A DNA stretch of 64,000 bases from Altericroceibacterium xinjiangense. Lineage in GTDB: Bacteria; Pseudomonadota; Alphaproteobacteria; Sphingomonadales; Sphingomonadaceae. The DNA lies in the NCBI RefSeq assembly GCF_003958635.1, contig NZ_RSEK01000005.1:1-64000 (forward strand), given 5' to 3'. Below the pieces are notes generated by a model. That model was not told the DNA's origin. It ran no database searches and saw only the letters and a program-made list of their open reading frames with translations. The stretch's first letter is position 1; each line of letters begins with the position of its first letter. Shown in pieces: positions 49,954 to 58,587 of the stretch. A program made the position numbers and the translations under genes.

Positions 49954-49981
49954 GAGATAAGGCCATTTGCGCATCATGCAA
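49954..49981 (-). promoter_or_regulatory. Candidate promoter for glnD
   Basis: On the minus strand TTGCAT (49981-49976) and TATCTC (49959-49954) are 16 bases apart, just upstream of the GTG start. The -10 is only 7 bp before the start, so transcripts would be nearly leaderless. Weak by-eye call. Confidence 0.25.
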
Positions 49982-50073
49982 TCGCCCGCGCGGGCTTTCA
50001 CCCCGGCCGCCGCTGTGCCAAACGGGCTGGACGAAGCCGCAGCGGCGCCGAAACGCCAGGGACACCCATTCGC

Positions 50074-50952
50074 ATGCTCGATTTTCTCGCCACCGCAAGC
50101 AGCGCGATCCGTTGGGAGGATCTGGGGCTGAGGCCGGGGATCGACCTCGGCTTCTTCACCTTGCGCTTCTACTCGCTGGCCTATCTTGCCGGGATCGTGC
50201 TGGGGTACTGGCACTTGTCGAAGATGGTGAAGGCACCCGGCGCGCCGATGGAGCAGCGCCACGTCGACGACTTGTTCTTCTACTGCACACTGGGCGTGAT
50301 CATCGGCGGCCGGCTCGGCTATGCGACGTTCTACCAGCCGCACCTGTGGACCAGCCTCGATCTGTTCAAGGTCTGGGAAGGCGGGATGAGCTTCCACGGC
50401 GGCCTGATCGGCACCGTCATCGCGATTGCGTGGGTGTCCTGGCAAGGCAACCTGCGTTTCATCCGCGTCACGGACTACGTCGCGGTCAATGTGCCGTTCG
50501 GGATGATGTTCGGGCGGATCGCCAACTTCATCAATGGCGAGTTGTGGGGCCGCCCGGCCGGGCCGGACGCGTCGTGGGCGGTGATCTTTCCCGGCGCCGG
50601 ACCGCTGCCGCGCCATCCCAGTCAGCTGTACGAGGCGGCGCTGGAAGGCTTCGTCCTGATCATCATCATGCTGTTCGCCTTCTGGCGGACGCGCGCCCGC
50701 TTCCGGGTCGGCCTGCTGACCGGGATCTTCGTGACCGGAATCTCGCTGGGGCGCTTCACGGTCGAATTCTACCGGGAACCGGACGCGCAGCTGGCCGAAT
50801 TTGCCGCCCGCACCGGGCTCAACATGGGTCAGTGGCTGACGATTCCGCTGATTCTCCTCGGCATCGGGCTGATCGTGTGGTCGATCCTCCGCCCGCCGGT
50901 CGATGCCGATGCCGATGCGCCCGCCTCCGATCCGGCGCGCGCCGCTGGATGA
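50074..50952 (+). CDS. lgt: Prolipoprotein diacylglyceryl transferase
   Basis: 292 residues with about seven membrane spans. The Lgt signature GRIANFINGELWGRP is present, with the arginine and asparagine essential in E. coli, and the catalytic histidine region reads MSFHGGLIG. It attaches diacylglycerol from phosphatidylglycerol to the lipobox cysteine of prolipoproteins. The window encodes at least two such lipoproteins. Stop overlaps the midA start by ATGA. Confidence 0.95.
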   Translation: MLDFLATASSAIRWEDLGLRPGIDLGFFTLRFYSLAYLAGIVLGYWHLSKMVKAPGAPMEQRHVDDLFFYCTLGVIIGGRLGYATFYQPHLWTSLDLFKVWEGGMSFHGGLIGTVIAIAWVSWQGNLRFIRVTDYVAVNVPFGMMFGRIANFINGELWGRPAGPDASWAVIFPGAGPLPRHPSQLYEAALEGFVLIIIMLFAFWRTRARFRVGLLTGIFVTGISLGRFTVEFYREPDAQLAEFAARTGLNMGQWLTIPLILLGIGLIVWSILRPPVDADADAPASDPARAAG

Positions 50953-52004
50953 GCGGACCGAGCCTGACGGAGATTTTCCGCCGCTTGATCGCCACCTCCG
51001 GGCCGATCAGCGTGCAGCAGTTCATGGGCGAATCGAACGCCCGCTACTACGCCGGGAAGGACCCGCTCGGCACGGCGGGCGATTTCGTCACCGCGCCGGA
51101 AATCAGCCAGATGTTCGGGGAGTTGATCGGGCTGTGGCTGGCCGACATCTGGATGCGCGCCGGCAAGCCAGGCCCGGTCCGCTATGTCGAACTTGGACCC
51201 GGGCGCGGAACACTGGCCCGCGACGCGCTGCGGGCGATGGGCCGGTTCGGGCTATCGCCGGAGGTGCACCTGGTCGAAAGCTCCCCGGCCTTGCAGGCGA
51301 TCCAGCGCGCAGCGCTGCCGCAGGCGCGCTTCCATGCGGATCTGGGGGACATCCCGACGGACGCGCCGATCCTGCTGGTGGCCAACGAGTTCCTGGACGC
51401 CTTGCCTATCCGCCAGTTGGTCAGGATCGAGGGCGGCTGGCGCGAGATGATGGTCGCGGCAGCGGAAGACGGCTTTGCCTATGCGCCCGGCCCGCTGCCG
51501 ATGGACGCTGCCGTGCCGCAGGACTGGCGCGAGGCGGAACCGGGCACGGTGCTGGAAACCTGCCCCGGTGCGGCCGCAGTGGTGGACGAGGTCGCCGGGC
51601 GGCTCGTGGCTCAGGGCGGCGCGGCCTTGTTCATCGATTACGGACACGATCGCTTCCGCACCGGCTCGACCCTGCAAGCAGTCCGGCAACATCGAAAGGT
51701 CGACGCCTTGGCCGCGCCGGGTGAAGCGGACCTGACCGCGCACGTCGATTTCGCCACTCTGGCCCAGATGGCCGAAGCGGGCGGTGCAAAATGGCTGGGC
51801 ACGGCGCCCCACGGCGCGTTCCTGCGCGCGCTGGGGATTGACCAGCGCGCCGAGGCGCTGGCGCAGGTTACGCCGGGCAAGGCGGAAGCGTTGCGTCAGG
51901 CGAAGGACCGGCTGACCGGCGATGACCAGATGGGCCTGCTGTTCAAGGTAATGGGGCTGGCCGCCCCCGGCTGGCCCGACGGGGCCGGTTTTCCGCCGCG
52001 CTAG
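50949..52004 (+). CDS. SAM-dependent methyltransferase of the MidA/NDUFAF7 family
   Basis: 351 residues. N-terminal block ISVQQFMGESNARYYAGKD, LGTAGDFVTAPEISQMFGELIG and the SAM loop VELGPGRGTLARD define COG1565 (DUF185). The mitochondrial member methylates an arginine of complex I subunit NDUFS2; bacterial substrates are unknown. It overlaps lgt by ATGA, the common alphaproteobacterial order. A frame running open far upstream is shadow of glnD and lgt. A 13-bp perfect inverted repeat straddles its stop. Confidence 0.9.
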   Translation: MSGPSLTEIFRRLIATSGPISVQQFMGESNARYYAGKDPLGTAGDFVTAPEISQMFGELIGLWLADIWMRAGKPGPVRYVELGPGRGTLARDALRAMGRFGLSPEVHLVESSPALQAIQRAALPQARFHADLGDIPTDAPILLVANEFLDALPIRQLVRIEGGWREMMVAAAEDGFAYAPGPLPMDAAVPQDWREAEPGTVLETCPGAAAVVDEVAGRLVAQGGAALFIDYGHDRFRTGSTLQAVRQHRKVDALAAPGEADLTAHVDFATLAQMAEAGGAKWLGTAPHGAFLRALGIDQRAEALAQVTPGKAEALRQAKDRLTGDDQMGLLFKVMGLAAPGWPDGAGFPPR

Positions 52005-52024
52005 AGCGAGTGCGGCGGAAAACC
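51987..52024. terminator. 13-bp perfect inverted repeat at the midA stop
   Basis: ggttttccgccgc (51987-51999) is repeated inverted at 52012-52024 with a 12-base loop containing the midA TAG. Each arm carries a TTTT/AAAA block, so in RNA either strand makes a GC stem with an AU base. Likely shared terminator for midA and the facing kinase gene. Confidence 0.6.
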
Positions 52025-52106
52025 TCCGGCTCCTGAAATCTTCGAAGAACAGAAATCCGGAGCGGGCGATCGGACGCAGCCTCCGATCCAGAGCCGCCCA
52101 AGCCGC

Positions 52107-53630
52107 TCAGCTGCCGCTGGCAGCCAGTACCTTCCGAGACACCTCGATTTCGACCAGCAAGCCGTCTTCGCGCCACTTGCGCTCCCATTGCCCGCCAAGC
52201 TGGCCGGTGATGCTGGTATCGACCAGACGGGTGCCGAAACCCGTGGCCTGATCGATGTCCTTGGGGGGAGGCGGTCCGCCGACCTCGTTCCAGCAGAAAA
52301 ACACCGTGTCGCCCCCGTCGCGCACGTCCAGGTCGATATGGCCGGCGTCGGTCGACAACGCGCCGTACTTGGCCGAATTGGTCGCCAGTTCATGGAAGAC
52401 CAGCGCCAGCGGGGTTGCCGCGCGCGGATTGATCGGCAAGTCGTAGCCGTCGATGCGCACCCGCCCGTAATCGCCGGAGCCGTAGGGCGCGAACAATTGC
52501 TGGAGCAGCCCCCCCAAGGTGTCACGCGGCCCCTCGGTGTCTCCGGGACGAACGAATTCGTGCGCCCGGCCGAGCGCGCGAATCCGGCCCATCAAGCCTT
52601 CGGCGAATTCTGCGTGCTCCGGATGCTTGCGAACCGAAAGCGTGATGAGCCCGCAGACCACTGCGAAGATGTTCTTGATCCGGTGCGACAATTCTCGCGC
52701 CAGCAAATCGCGCGCGTCGGCCATGGCGTGCAGGTCGTGGATGTCGACTGCAGTGCCGAACCAGCGGATGATCTTCCCCTGCTGATCGCGCAACGGGACC
52801 GCGCGGGCGATCATCCAGCGATATTCGCCATCGTGACGGCACATCCGGTGCTCGATCTCGTAAGGCTCGCCGGTTCGCAGCGATTCCTGCCAGGCGACCG
52901 ATGCGGCCTTCAGGTCTTCCGGGTGGAAAGCCTCGCCGTGGTAGTTTTCCTCCCGCCCGGTGAAATCCAGCAGGTGCTTGTTGAAGTAGTCGAACTTCCC
53001 GTTCTCGTCGGCCGACCAGGCGATTGCCGGGATTGAATCGGCCAGCGCTCGCAATTGGGCTTCGCTCTGCTCCAGCTCGGCGCGGGCCTCCAGATCGGCC
53101 CGCCGGCTACCGAGCCGGCGCATCACGGCAAGCCCGAGCACTTCCAGGCCTTCGCGCTGCAGGGCCGTCAGCCCGTGCGGACGGGGAGCGGTGTCGATCA
53201 CGCACAGCGAACCGAGCGGTACACCGTCATCGGAAACCAGCGGTTGCCCGGCATAGAACCGGATGCTGGGGTCTCCGGTGACCAGCGCATTATCCGCGAA
53301 TCGCGGATCCTGCGTGGCATCGGCGACTTCCATCACCTCCCCGGCCAGCATTGCGTAGGCGCAGAAGGAAACGGAGCGCGGAGTCTCCCTCTCCTTCAGA
53401 CCCTTCAGGGCGAGGAACCGCTGCCGTTCTTTTTCGACCATGCTGATGATCGCGATCGGCGTTTCGCACAATCGCGCGGCGAAGCGAACGATCCGCTCAA
53501 GCTCGGGATCGTCTTCCAGTTCGTCAAGGCCGTAACTCGCCAGCACCTGGGTGCGGCTTTCCCCTTCGCCAGTCGCGGGCGATTGAGATGACCCGCCGGG
53601 CCAGGGGACAAGTTCAGGCGTTTTCAACAA
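52107..53630 (-). CDS. HWE-family sensor histidine kinase with GAF and PAS domains
   Basis: 507 residues from TTG 53630 (AGGA 6 bp upstream). GAF domain about 25-170 (LERIVRFAARLCETPIAIIS, FYAGQPLVSDDG), PAS/PAC about 195-300 (IPAIAWSADENGKFDYFNK, DGEYRWMIARA), then the HWE kinase with H316 in ELSHRIKNIF and FHELATNSAKYGALS. No membrane span: cytoplasmic. In alphaproteobacteria HWE kinases feed the PhyR/EcfG general stress response or light signalling. The PAS lacks the NCR cysteine of LOV domains. No response regulator is adjacent. Confidence 0.9.
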   Translation of the reverse strand: MLKTPELVPWPGGSSQSPATGEGESRTQVLASYGLDELEDDPELERIVRFAARLCETPIAIISMVEKERQRFLALKGLKERETPRSVSFCAYAMLAGEVMEVADATQDPRFADNALVTGDPSIRFYAGQPLVSDDGVPLGSLCVIDTAPRPHGLTALQREGLEVLGLAVMRRLGSRRADLEARAELEQSEAQLRALADSIPAIAWSADENGKFDYFNKHLLDFTGREENYHGEAFHPEDLKAASVAWQESLRTGEPYEIEHRMCRHDGEYRWMIARAVPLRDQQGKIIRWFGTAVDIHDLHAMADARDLLARELSHRIKNIFAVVCGLITLSVRKHPEHAEFAEGLMGRIRALGRAHEFVRPGDTEGPRDTLGGLLQQLFAPYGSGDYGRVRIDGYDLPINPRAATPLALVFHELATNSAKYGALSTDAGHIDLDVRDGGDTVFFCWNEVGGPPPPKDIDQATGFGTRLVDTSITGQLGGQWERKWREDGLLVEIEVSRKVLAASGS

Positions 53631-53646
53631 ATGGAGTCCTCTGTGT

Positions 53647-53662
53647 ATTCAACTAGCTGAAT
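53647..53662. promoter_or_regulatory. Near-perfect dyad between the HWE kinase and the esterase
   Basis: ATTCAACTAGCTGAAT is a palindrome at 14 of 16 positions, 17 bp upstream of the kinase start. It is AT-rich amid GC-rich sequence, which suits an operator or promoter element of the kinase gene. Confidence 0.3.
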
Positions 53663-53808
53663 GCGGCGGCATTTCCAAGGGCGCTCTCCTCCCGGATCGG
53701 AGGGTGCATCCACTCGTGGTTCCAAACGGCTCGACATCGACCGTGTTACGGGCAAAAACCGGCCAAAGCCGATCGGCACGCACCCGGCGGCATCGACGGG
53801 AGAGGATA

Positions 53809-54801
53809 ATGAAGACATTTCTGGCTGGCCTCGGCGCGCTTGCAGCGCTTGCCCTCGCTGCCGTGCCCGCACAGGCGCGGGTTGAGAAGGTCACGGTTCA
53901 CGGGCCGTCGCTGGAGGGCAATTACGAAGGGAACTCGCCGGACCGCAGCGTCATGGTGTTCCTGCCCCCGAATTATGATGCCGATCCGGACAAGCGGTAC
54001 CCGGTGGTCTATTTCCTCCACGGCTTCGCCCTGACCGACCAGACCTATGCCGACTACGTCAAGATGGAGGATGCGGTGAATGAGGCTGCGGCAGCCGGCA
54101 ACGAGCTGATCCTCGTCCTGCCTGACGCGATGACCCGGCAGCGCGGGGCCATGTATTCGGATTCCCCGACCACCGGCAACTGGGAGCGATTCGTCGCCCG
54201 CGACCTCGTGTCCTACGTCGATGGCCGCTATCGGACGATCCCCGATCGGGCGAGCCGCGGTCTCGCGGGCCATTCTATGGGCGGGTACGGCACGCTCCGG
54301 ATCGGGCAGAAGAACCCGGACGTATTCTCCAGCCTTTACGCGATGAGCGCGTGCTGCCTGTCGCCGCGCACCTGGTCCACCGAGGAGCTGAACCGGCTTT
54401 CGGCGATGAGCGTGGAGGAACAGAAGAAAGCCAGCTTCGGCGATGCCGCGGCGCTCGCCTCGCTGGCGGCATGGTCCCCCTCACCCGAAGGACCGAACTA
54501 CTTCGATGCAGGCGTGAAGGACGGGACGGTGGATCCGCTGGTGCAGGCGCGGACCTATGCTGCCTCCCCGATCGCCATGCTGCCGCAGTACGTTTCCGGG
54601 CTGAAGACCATGAAGGCGATCGCGCTCGATGTCGGGGACAAGGACACCCTCGTGCGGGACGACACCTGGATGCACGAGGAGCTCGATCGGTTCGGCGTGC
54701 CTCACCAGTGGGAAGTCTATGCAGGGGACCACGTCAACCGGCTGACGGAGCGCACGCGCACGAAGGTTCTGCCTTTCTTCGGGAAGAATCTCGCCAGGTA
54801 G
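53809..54801 (+). CDS. Exported esterase, alpha/beta hydrolase (esterase D / antigen 85 type)
   Basis: 330 residues from ATG 53809 (GAGAGGA 3-4 bp upstream). Signal peptide to about residue 23 (AVPAQA). HGF oxyanion region near 71, nucleophile S156 in AGHSMGGYG, Asp in GDKDTLVRDD and His in AGDHVNR complete the triad. Substrates cannot be inferred; relatives cleave S-formylglutathione, trehalose mycolates and siderophores. The start upstream at 53704 gives no signal peptide. Followed by two small hairpins and a lipoprotein gene. Confidence 0.87.
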   Translation: MKTFLAGLGALAALALAAVPAQARVEKVTVHGPSLEGNYEGNSPDRSVMVFLPPNYDADPDKRYPVVYFLHGFALTDQTYADYVKMEDAVNEAAAAGNELILVLPDAMTRQRGAMYSDSPTTGNWERFVARDLVSYVDGRYRTIPDRASRGLAGHSMGGYGTLRIGQKNPDVFSSLYAMSACCLSPRTWSTEELNRLSAMSVEEQKKASFGDAAALASLAAWSPSPEGPNYFDAGVKDGTVDPLVQARTYAASPIAMLPQYVSGLKTMKAIALDVGDKDTLVRDDTWMHEELDRFGVPHQWEVYAGDHVNRLTERTRTKVLPFFGKNLAR

Positions 54802-54830
54802 GCGTACAGAACGTAAGTTTTAGAGGACAG

Positions 54831-54878
54831 ACCCGCCGCGGGATCGAAACCACCCGGCGGGTCCGTTCGTAGGAACGG
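54831..54878 (+). terminator. Two consecutive hairpins after the esterase
   Basis: acccgccg/cggcgggt (54831-54862, 8-bp stem) is followed at once by ccgttc/gaacgg (54863-54878, 4-base loop). They fill most of the 96-bp gap before the lipoprotein start, whose Shine-Dalgarno is AGGAG. The lack of a T-run makes a 5' leader structure as likely as a terminator. Confidence 0.4.
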
Positions 54879-54897
54879 TGAACAACAGGAGATATTC

Positions 54898-55413
54898 ATG
54901 CGCATTTCGATCGCCCTTGCCGCGCCGCTGGTCCTGGCTCTGGCCGCCTGCGGGGAGACGACCCCGGCCGACGAGGTAACGCCCGAGCCGATGCCGACGG
55001 CCGAAGTGCCGGTGGAACTGCCGACGATCCCGGTCAATTCGACAACCACGGTCCAGTACAGCGGCAGCTACAGCCAGGCCGGGGCCGACGGGGAAATCCG
55101 GCGCCTCACGCTGAACGAGGACAACACCTACGAATACACCACGGCCAATGGCCAGGCGATCACCGGTACCTACAGCCGAATGGAAGACGGCAGCCGCATC
55201 CGGCTTGAAGACTTCGAAGGCGGGCCGGCGTGGTTCTCGGTCGGGAACGGCGCGATCTACCGGCTGCCGAGCGAAAGCACGCCCTACAACGAGATCACGA
55301 TGGAAGGGGAGTACCGGCGCGACGTCAGCCAGATGACGCCTCCGGGCGCCACTCCGGCTACGGGAACGGCTGCTGCCCCCGCAGCGGTGACCGCTCCGGC
55401 CGATCCGTCCTAG
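54898..55413 (+). CDS. Lipoprotein, NlpE-like, unknown function
   Basis: 171 residues. Signal peptide with lipobox LAAC (C19 or so), then an acidic proline-rich tether (PADEVTPEPMPTAEVPVELP) and a small beta domain (VQYSGSYSQ, RRLTLNEDNTYEYTT, ITGTYSRMEDGSRIRLEDF) of the kind found in NlpE N-terminal domains, without the CxxC motif. The tail is alanine/proline-rich. Possible envelope sensor; no direct evidence. It follows the esterase by 96 bp. Confidence 0.75.
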   Translation: MRISIALAAPLVLALAACGETTPADEVTPEPMPTAEVPVELPTIPVNSTTTVQYSGSYSQAGADGEIRRLTLNEDNTYEYTTANGQAITGTYSRMEDGSRIRLEDFEGGPAWFSVGNGAIYRLPSESTPYNEITMEGEYRRDVSQMTPPGATPATGTAAAPAAVTAPADPS

Positions 55414-55503
55414 TCGCTTTTCCGGCAGGACGCACGGCACGGACCTTGCGCCCCTGCCGGGGAACCGCTTGACCCCGCCGGGAGGCGGCCCCACCATAAG
55501 AGC

Positions 55504-56013
55504 ATGGCCGATTCCGCCGTGCTTTCCCTTGTCGTTTCAGACCCTTCGCCCGGTGAGCGCCGTTCGGCGGCTGTCGCGCGCGGTATCGGGCGCCTGTTTG
55601 CCCGCAACGGCATCTGGTGCCTTGCCGAGATGCCGCTGCGCAACGGCCGCCGCGCCGACTTGATGGGGATCGATGCCAAGGGGCGCGTGGTGATCGTCGA
55701 AATCAAGACTGCCCGCTCGGATTTGCTGGGCGATGGCAAGTGGCCCGACTATCTCGACTTCTGCGACCGGTTCTTCTGGGGCCTGCCCCCGGAACTCGAT
55801 CGGTCTCCGCTCGATGAAGACGCGTACCGCCCCGATTGCTGCGGAGTGATCGTCGCCGATGCCTATGATGCGGAGTTCGTCCGCCCGGCCCCGTCCCGCC
55901 CGTTGCCCGCAGCCCGCCGGAAGGTGGAAGTCGAACGGCTCGCCCGCACGGCCCTGCGCCGTCAGCTGGTCGCGCTCGATCCCGGATGTGCCGAATGGGG
56001 CCGGGACGGCTGA
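55504..56013 (+). CDS. mmcB: DNA repair protein MmcB
   Basis: 169 residues. A PD-(D/E)XK-type nuclease core is readable: RRADLMGID (Asp), then VVIVEIKTAR (E-x-K) and WPDYLDFCDRFFWGLP. In Caulobacter, MmcB is an SOS-controlled protein needed for mitomycin C resistance through error-prone repair. I see no clear LexA box upstream. It starts 90 bp after the lipoprotein. Confidence 0.85.
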   Translation: MADSAVLSLVVSDPSPGERRSAAVARGIGRLFARNGIWCLAEMPLRNGRRADLMGIDAKGRVVIVEIKTARSDLLGDGKWPDYLDFCDRFFWGLPPELDRSPLDEDAYRPDCCGVIVADAYDAEFVRPAPSRPLPAARRKVEVERLARTALRRQLVALDPGCAEWGRDG

Positions 56014-56034
56014 AATGGCCAGGATCTAGCTACC

Positions 56035-56742
56035 ATGGTGCTGCTGTACTCGATCCTCGCGATGACGCTGATCGTCGCGGTCCGCTATCTGGCGGCAAGC
56101 GGCTTGTTCGCGCTCGCCACCAAGCGGGTGCGGCCAGGGCTCTACACCGGGCTTGATGCCCAGATCCGGCGTGAGATCGGCTGGTCGCTGCTGTCCGCCG
56201 CGATCTATGCGATTCCGGCCGGGATCGTCGCCTGGGGCTGGCAGGAACGCGGCTGGACGCAGATCTACACCGGCTGGAACGACTACCCGCTGTGGTACCT
56301 GCCGCTCGCCCCGCTGATCTACCTGTTCGCCCACGACACCTGGTTCTACTGGACCCACCGCCTGTTCCATCGCCCGCGCTGGTTCCGGGCGGCCCACGCG
56401 GTCCACCACGCCAGCCGCCCGCCGACGGCCTGGGCGGCGATGAGCTTCCATCCGATTGAGGCGTTGAGCGGGGCGATCGTGATCCCGCTGCTCGTGTTTC
56501 TGGTGCCCATTCATGTTGCGTTGCTGGGTGCCGTGTTGATGGTGATGACGGTGATGGGCGTCACCAATCACATGGGCTGGGAAATGTTTCCTCGCGCGCT
56601 GGTCCATTCCCGGGCCGGAGACTGGCTGATAACCGCCAGTCATCACCAGCGCCATCATGAGCAGTATCGATGCAATTATGGTCTGTATTTCCGGTTCTGG
56701 GATCGCCTGTGCGGCACGGACCGCGGCCTTTCGCCGCCCTGA
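56035..56742 (+). CDS. Sterol desaturase / fatty acid hydroxylase family membrane protein
   Basis: 235 residues. The di-iron histidine clusters are HDTWFYWTHRLFH, HAVHH and HHQRHH (the last at about 202-207). Four or five membrane segments. Family members hydroxylate or desaturate lipids, including carotenoid ring hydroxylases (CrtZ-like) and sterol or sphingolipid hydroxylases. Sphingomonads use hydroxylated sphingolipids and carotenoids, so both are reasonable targets. Its end overlaps the following DUF2141 gene by 34 bp. Confidence 0.85.
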   Translation: MVLLYSILAMTLIVAVRYLAASGLFALATKRVRPGLYTGLDAQIRREIGWSLLSAAIYAIPAGIVAWGWQERGWTQIYTGWNDYPLWYLPLAPLIYLFAHDTWFYWTHRLFHRPRWFRAAHAVHHASRPPTAWAAMSFHPIEALSGAIVIPLLVFLVPIHVALLGAVLMVMTVMGVTNHMGWEMFPRALVHSRAGDWLITASHHQRHHEQYRCNYGLYFRFWDRLCGTDRGLSPP

Positions 56743-57158
56743 CTCTTGCCCTTGCCGCGCCCCTGCTGCTCGGCGCGGGCCCGGCTGCGAAGGTGGGGGT
56801 TACCGTCACCGGGCTGCGCTCCGCGCAAGGCGTGGTGCTGGCCTGCCTCAGCTCCGCCCCTGATCGCTTCCCGGATTGCCGGGAGGAGCAAGGGGATTAC
56901 CGGCTCACGATCCCCGCAGCGCAGGCCGGTACGTTCGATTTCTACGGAGTGCCGCCCGGCCGCTACGCAATCGCGTTGCTGCATGATGAGAACGGCAACG
57001 GCAAGGTCGACCGCGCGCTGCGAATGATCCCGCGCGAAGGGTTCGGTTTCTCCCGCGATGCGCCGGTGCGGTTTGGTCCGCCGCGGTTCGACACCGCCGC
57101 ATTTCAGGTAAGCACCGGCCCCGTGCGCCAGACGATCCAGATGCGGTACATGCTGTGA
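56709..57158 (+). CDS. DUF2141 exported protein
   Basis: 149 residues from GTG 56709. Signal peptide ends near LLGAGPAAK. The DUF2141 core is visible: VTVTGLRSAQGVVLACLSS, FYGVPPGRYAIALLHDENGNGKVDR and the C-terminal IQMRYML. Function unknown. Overlap with the desaturase implies one transcript; the ATG at 56670 would extend it inside that gene. Confidence 0.78.
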   Translation: MRHGPRPFAALTLALAAPLLLGAGPAAKVGVTVTGLRSAQGVVLACLSSAPDRFPDCREEQGDYRLTIPAAQAGTFDFYGVPPGRYAIALLHDENGNGKVDRALRMIPREGFGFSRDAPVRFGPPRFDTAAFQVSTGPVRQTIQMRYML

Positions 57159-57222
57159 CAGCGCAGGTGCCGGGACGTGCTTCAGCCGCGGTTCAGCCGC
57201 ACAAGGGCCATCAACGGCGGTG

Positions 57223-58578
57223 ATGCGCCTGCTTGCCCGGATTCTCGCCGCGATCGCGGCGCTCTCGCTCGCCGCCCAGCCGGCCCTTGCCCAAAGCATC
57301 CTGCGCGATGCGGAAACCGAACAGCTGCTGCAGGACATGGTCGATCCGCTGGTCGAAGCCGCGGGCCTGCAAAGGGGCGCGGTCGACGTCGTGCTGATCA
57401 ACGATCCCCAGATCAATGCCTTCGTCGCCGGCGGGCAGCGGATCTACATCCACAGCGGCCTGATCAACGCAGCCGATAGCGCCAACGAGGTACAGGGCGT
57501 GCTGGCGCACGAACTCGGGCACATCATCGGCGGGCACATCATCACCGGCAGCCAGGGCGCCAGCAAGGCGACCCGGATCTCCGTCGTCTCGATGCTGCTC
57601 GGCCTCGCAGCGGCCCTTGCCGGGGCGGGGAACGCCGCGATGGGCGCGATGGCGCTGGGCCAGCAGGCGGCGCTCGGTTCCTATCTTGCGTTCAGCCGGG
57701 TCCAGGAAGCGAGCGCGGACGCCGCCAGCGCGCAGTATCTTTCCACCGCCGGGATCACCGGAAAGGGATCGCTCAGCTTCTTCCGCAAGCTGCAGAACCT
57801 GGAATTCCGCTATGGCTACAGCCAGAGCGAGGACGCCGCCTTCGCCAGGACCCACCCGCTTTCCAGTGAGCGTATCCAGCGGCTGGAGGGGGACTTCAAG
57901 GTCGATCCCGCATGGGACAAGCAGCCCGATCCGGAACTGCAGCAGCGGTTCGAACGCGCCCGGGCCAAGCTCTACGGCTATCTGGCCGAGCCAGCCGACA
58001 CCCTCAATTCCTATCCCACCCGGCTGACGGGAATCCCGGCGCGCTATGCCCGGGCCTATGCCTATCACAAGCAGGCGAAGATGGACGATGCGCTTCGGGA
58101 AGCCGATGCGCTGATCGCCGCCGATCCCGACGATCCCTATTTCCTTGAGCTGAAAGGCCAGGTGCTGCTCGAATCCGGCCGCCCGGCCGACGCGGTCGAG
58201 CCTCTGCGCCGCGCGACGCAGATGACCGGGAACGAGCCCCTGATCGCCGCCACCTTCGGCCATGCCCTGATCGCGACCGAGGACAAGAGCCATTTCGAGG
58301 AGGCCGAGCAAGTGCTGCGGACCGCAGTCGGCCGCGACCGGGAAAATCCCTTTGCCTGGTACCAGCTCGGGGTAGTCTATGCCGCCCGCGGCGACATGCC
58401 CCGCGCCCGGCTCGCTTCCGCCGAACAGCAGATCATGAGCGGCCAGCCGCGCGAGGCGCTGCGCAGCGCCCAGGCCGCCGAAAGCGCCCTGCCGAAGGGC
58501 TCGCCCGACTGGATCCGCGCGCAGGACATTGCGCTTCAGGCCCGGGCAGAGCTTGAACGCGAAGACAAGCGCCGATAG
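57223..58578 (+). CDS. M48-family zinc metalloprotease with TPR region (BepA/Loi-like)
   Basis: 451 residues from ATG 57223 (GTG just before is possible). Signal peptide to ALAQ. Zinc motif HELGH at about 96-100 (LAHELGHIIGGH) and the glutamate ligand region QEASADAASAQYL near 165-177. The C-terminal half holds several tetratricopeptide-like helices. Relatives monitor outer-membrane protein and LptD assembly in the periplasm. It is followed 9 bp later by a DsbA-like gene. Confidence 0.92.
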   Translation: MRLLARILAAIAALSLAAQPALAQSILRDAETEQLLQDMVDPLVEAAGLQRGAVDVVLINDPQINAFVAGGQRIYIHSGLINAADSANEVQGVLAHELGHIIGGHIITGSQGASKATRISVVSMLLGLAAALAGAGNAAMGAMALGQQAALGSYLAFSRVQEASADAASAQYLSTAGITGKGSLSFFRKLQNLEFRYGYSQSEDAAFARTHPLSSERIQRLEGDFKVDPAWDKQPDPELQQRFERARAKLYGYLAEPADTLNSYPTRLTGIPARYARAYAYHKQAKMDDALREADALIAADPDDPYFLELKGQVLLESGRPADAVEPLRRATQMTGNEPLIAATFGHALIATEDKSHFEEAEQVLRTAVGRDRENPFAWYQLGVVYAARGDMPRARLASAEQQIMSGQPREALRSAQAAESALPKGSPDWIRAQDIALQARAELEREDKRR

Positions 58579-58587
58579 GCCAGAGCC

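Noticed and set aside
47811-50948. Continuous frame that would fuse about 1000 residues to the N-terminus of the MidA-like protein
   Set aside because: It is antisense to glnD and out of frame with lgt; the family start at 50949 with ATGA coupling is clear.
55414-55503. LexA box upstream of mmcB
   Set aside because: I looked for GTTC/GAAC spaced half sites and found none convincing.
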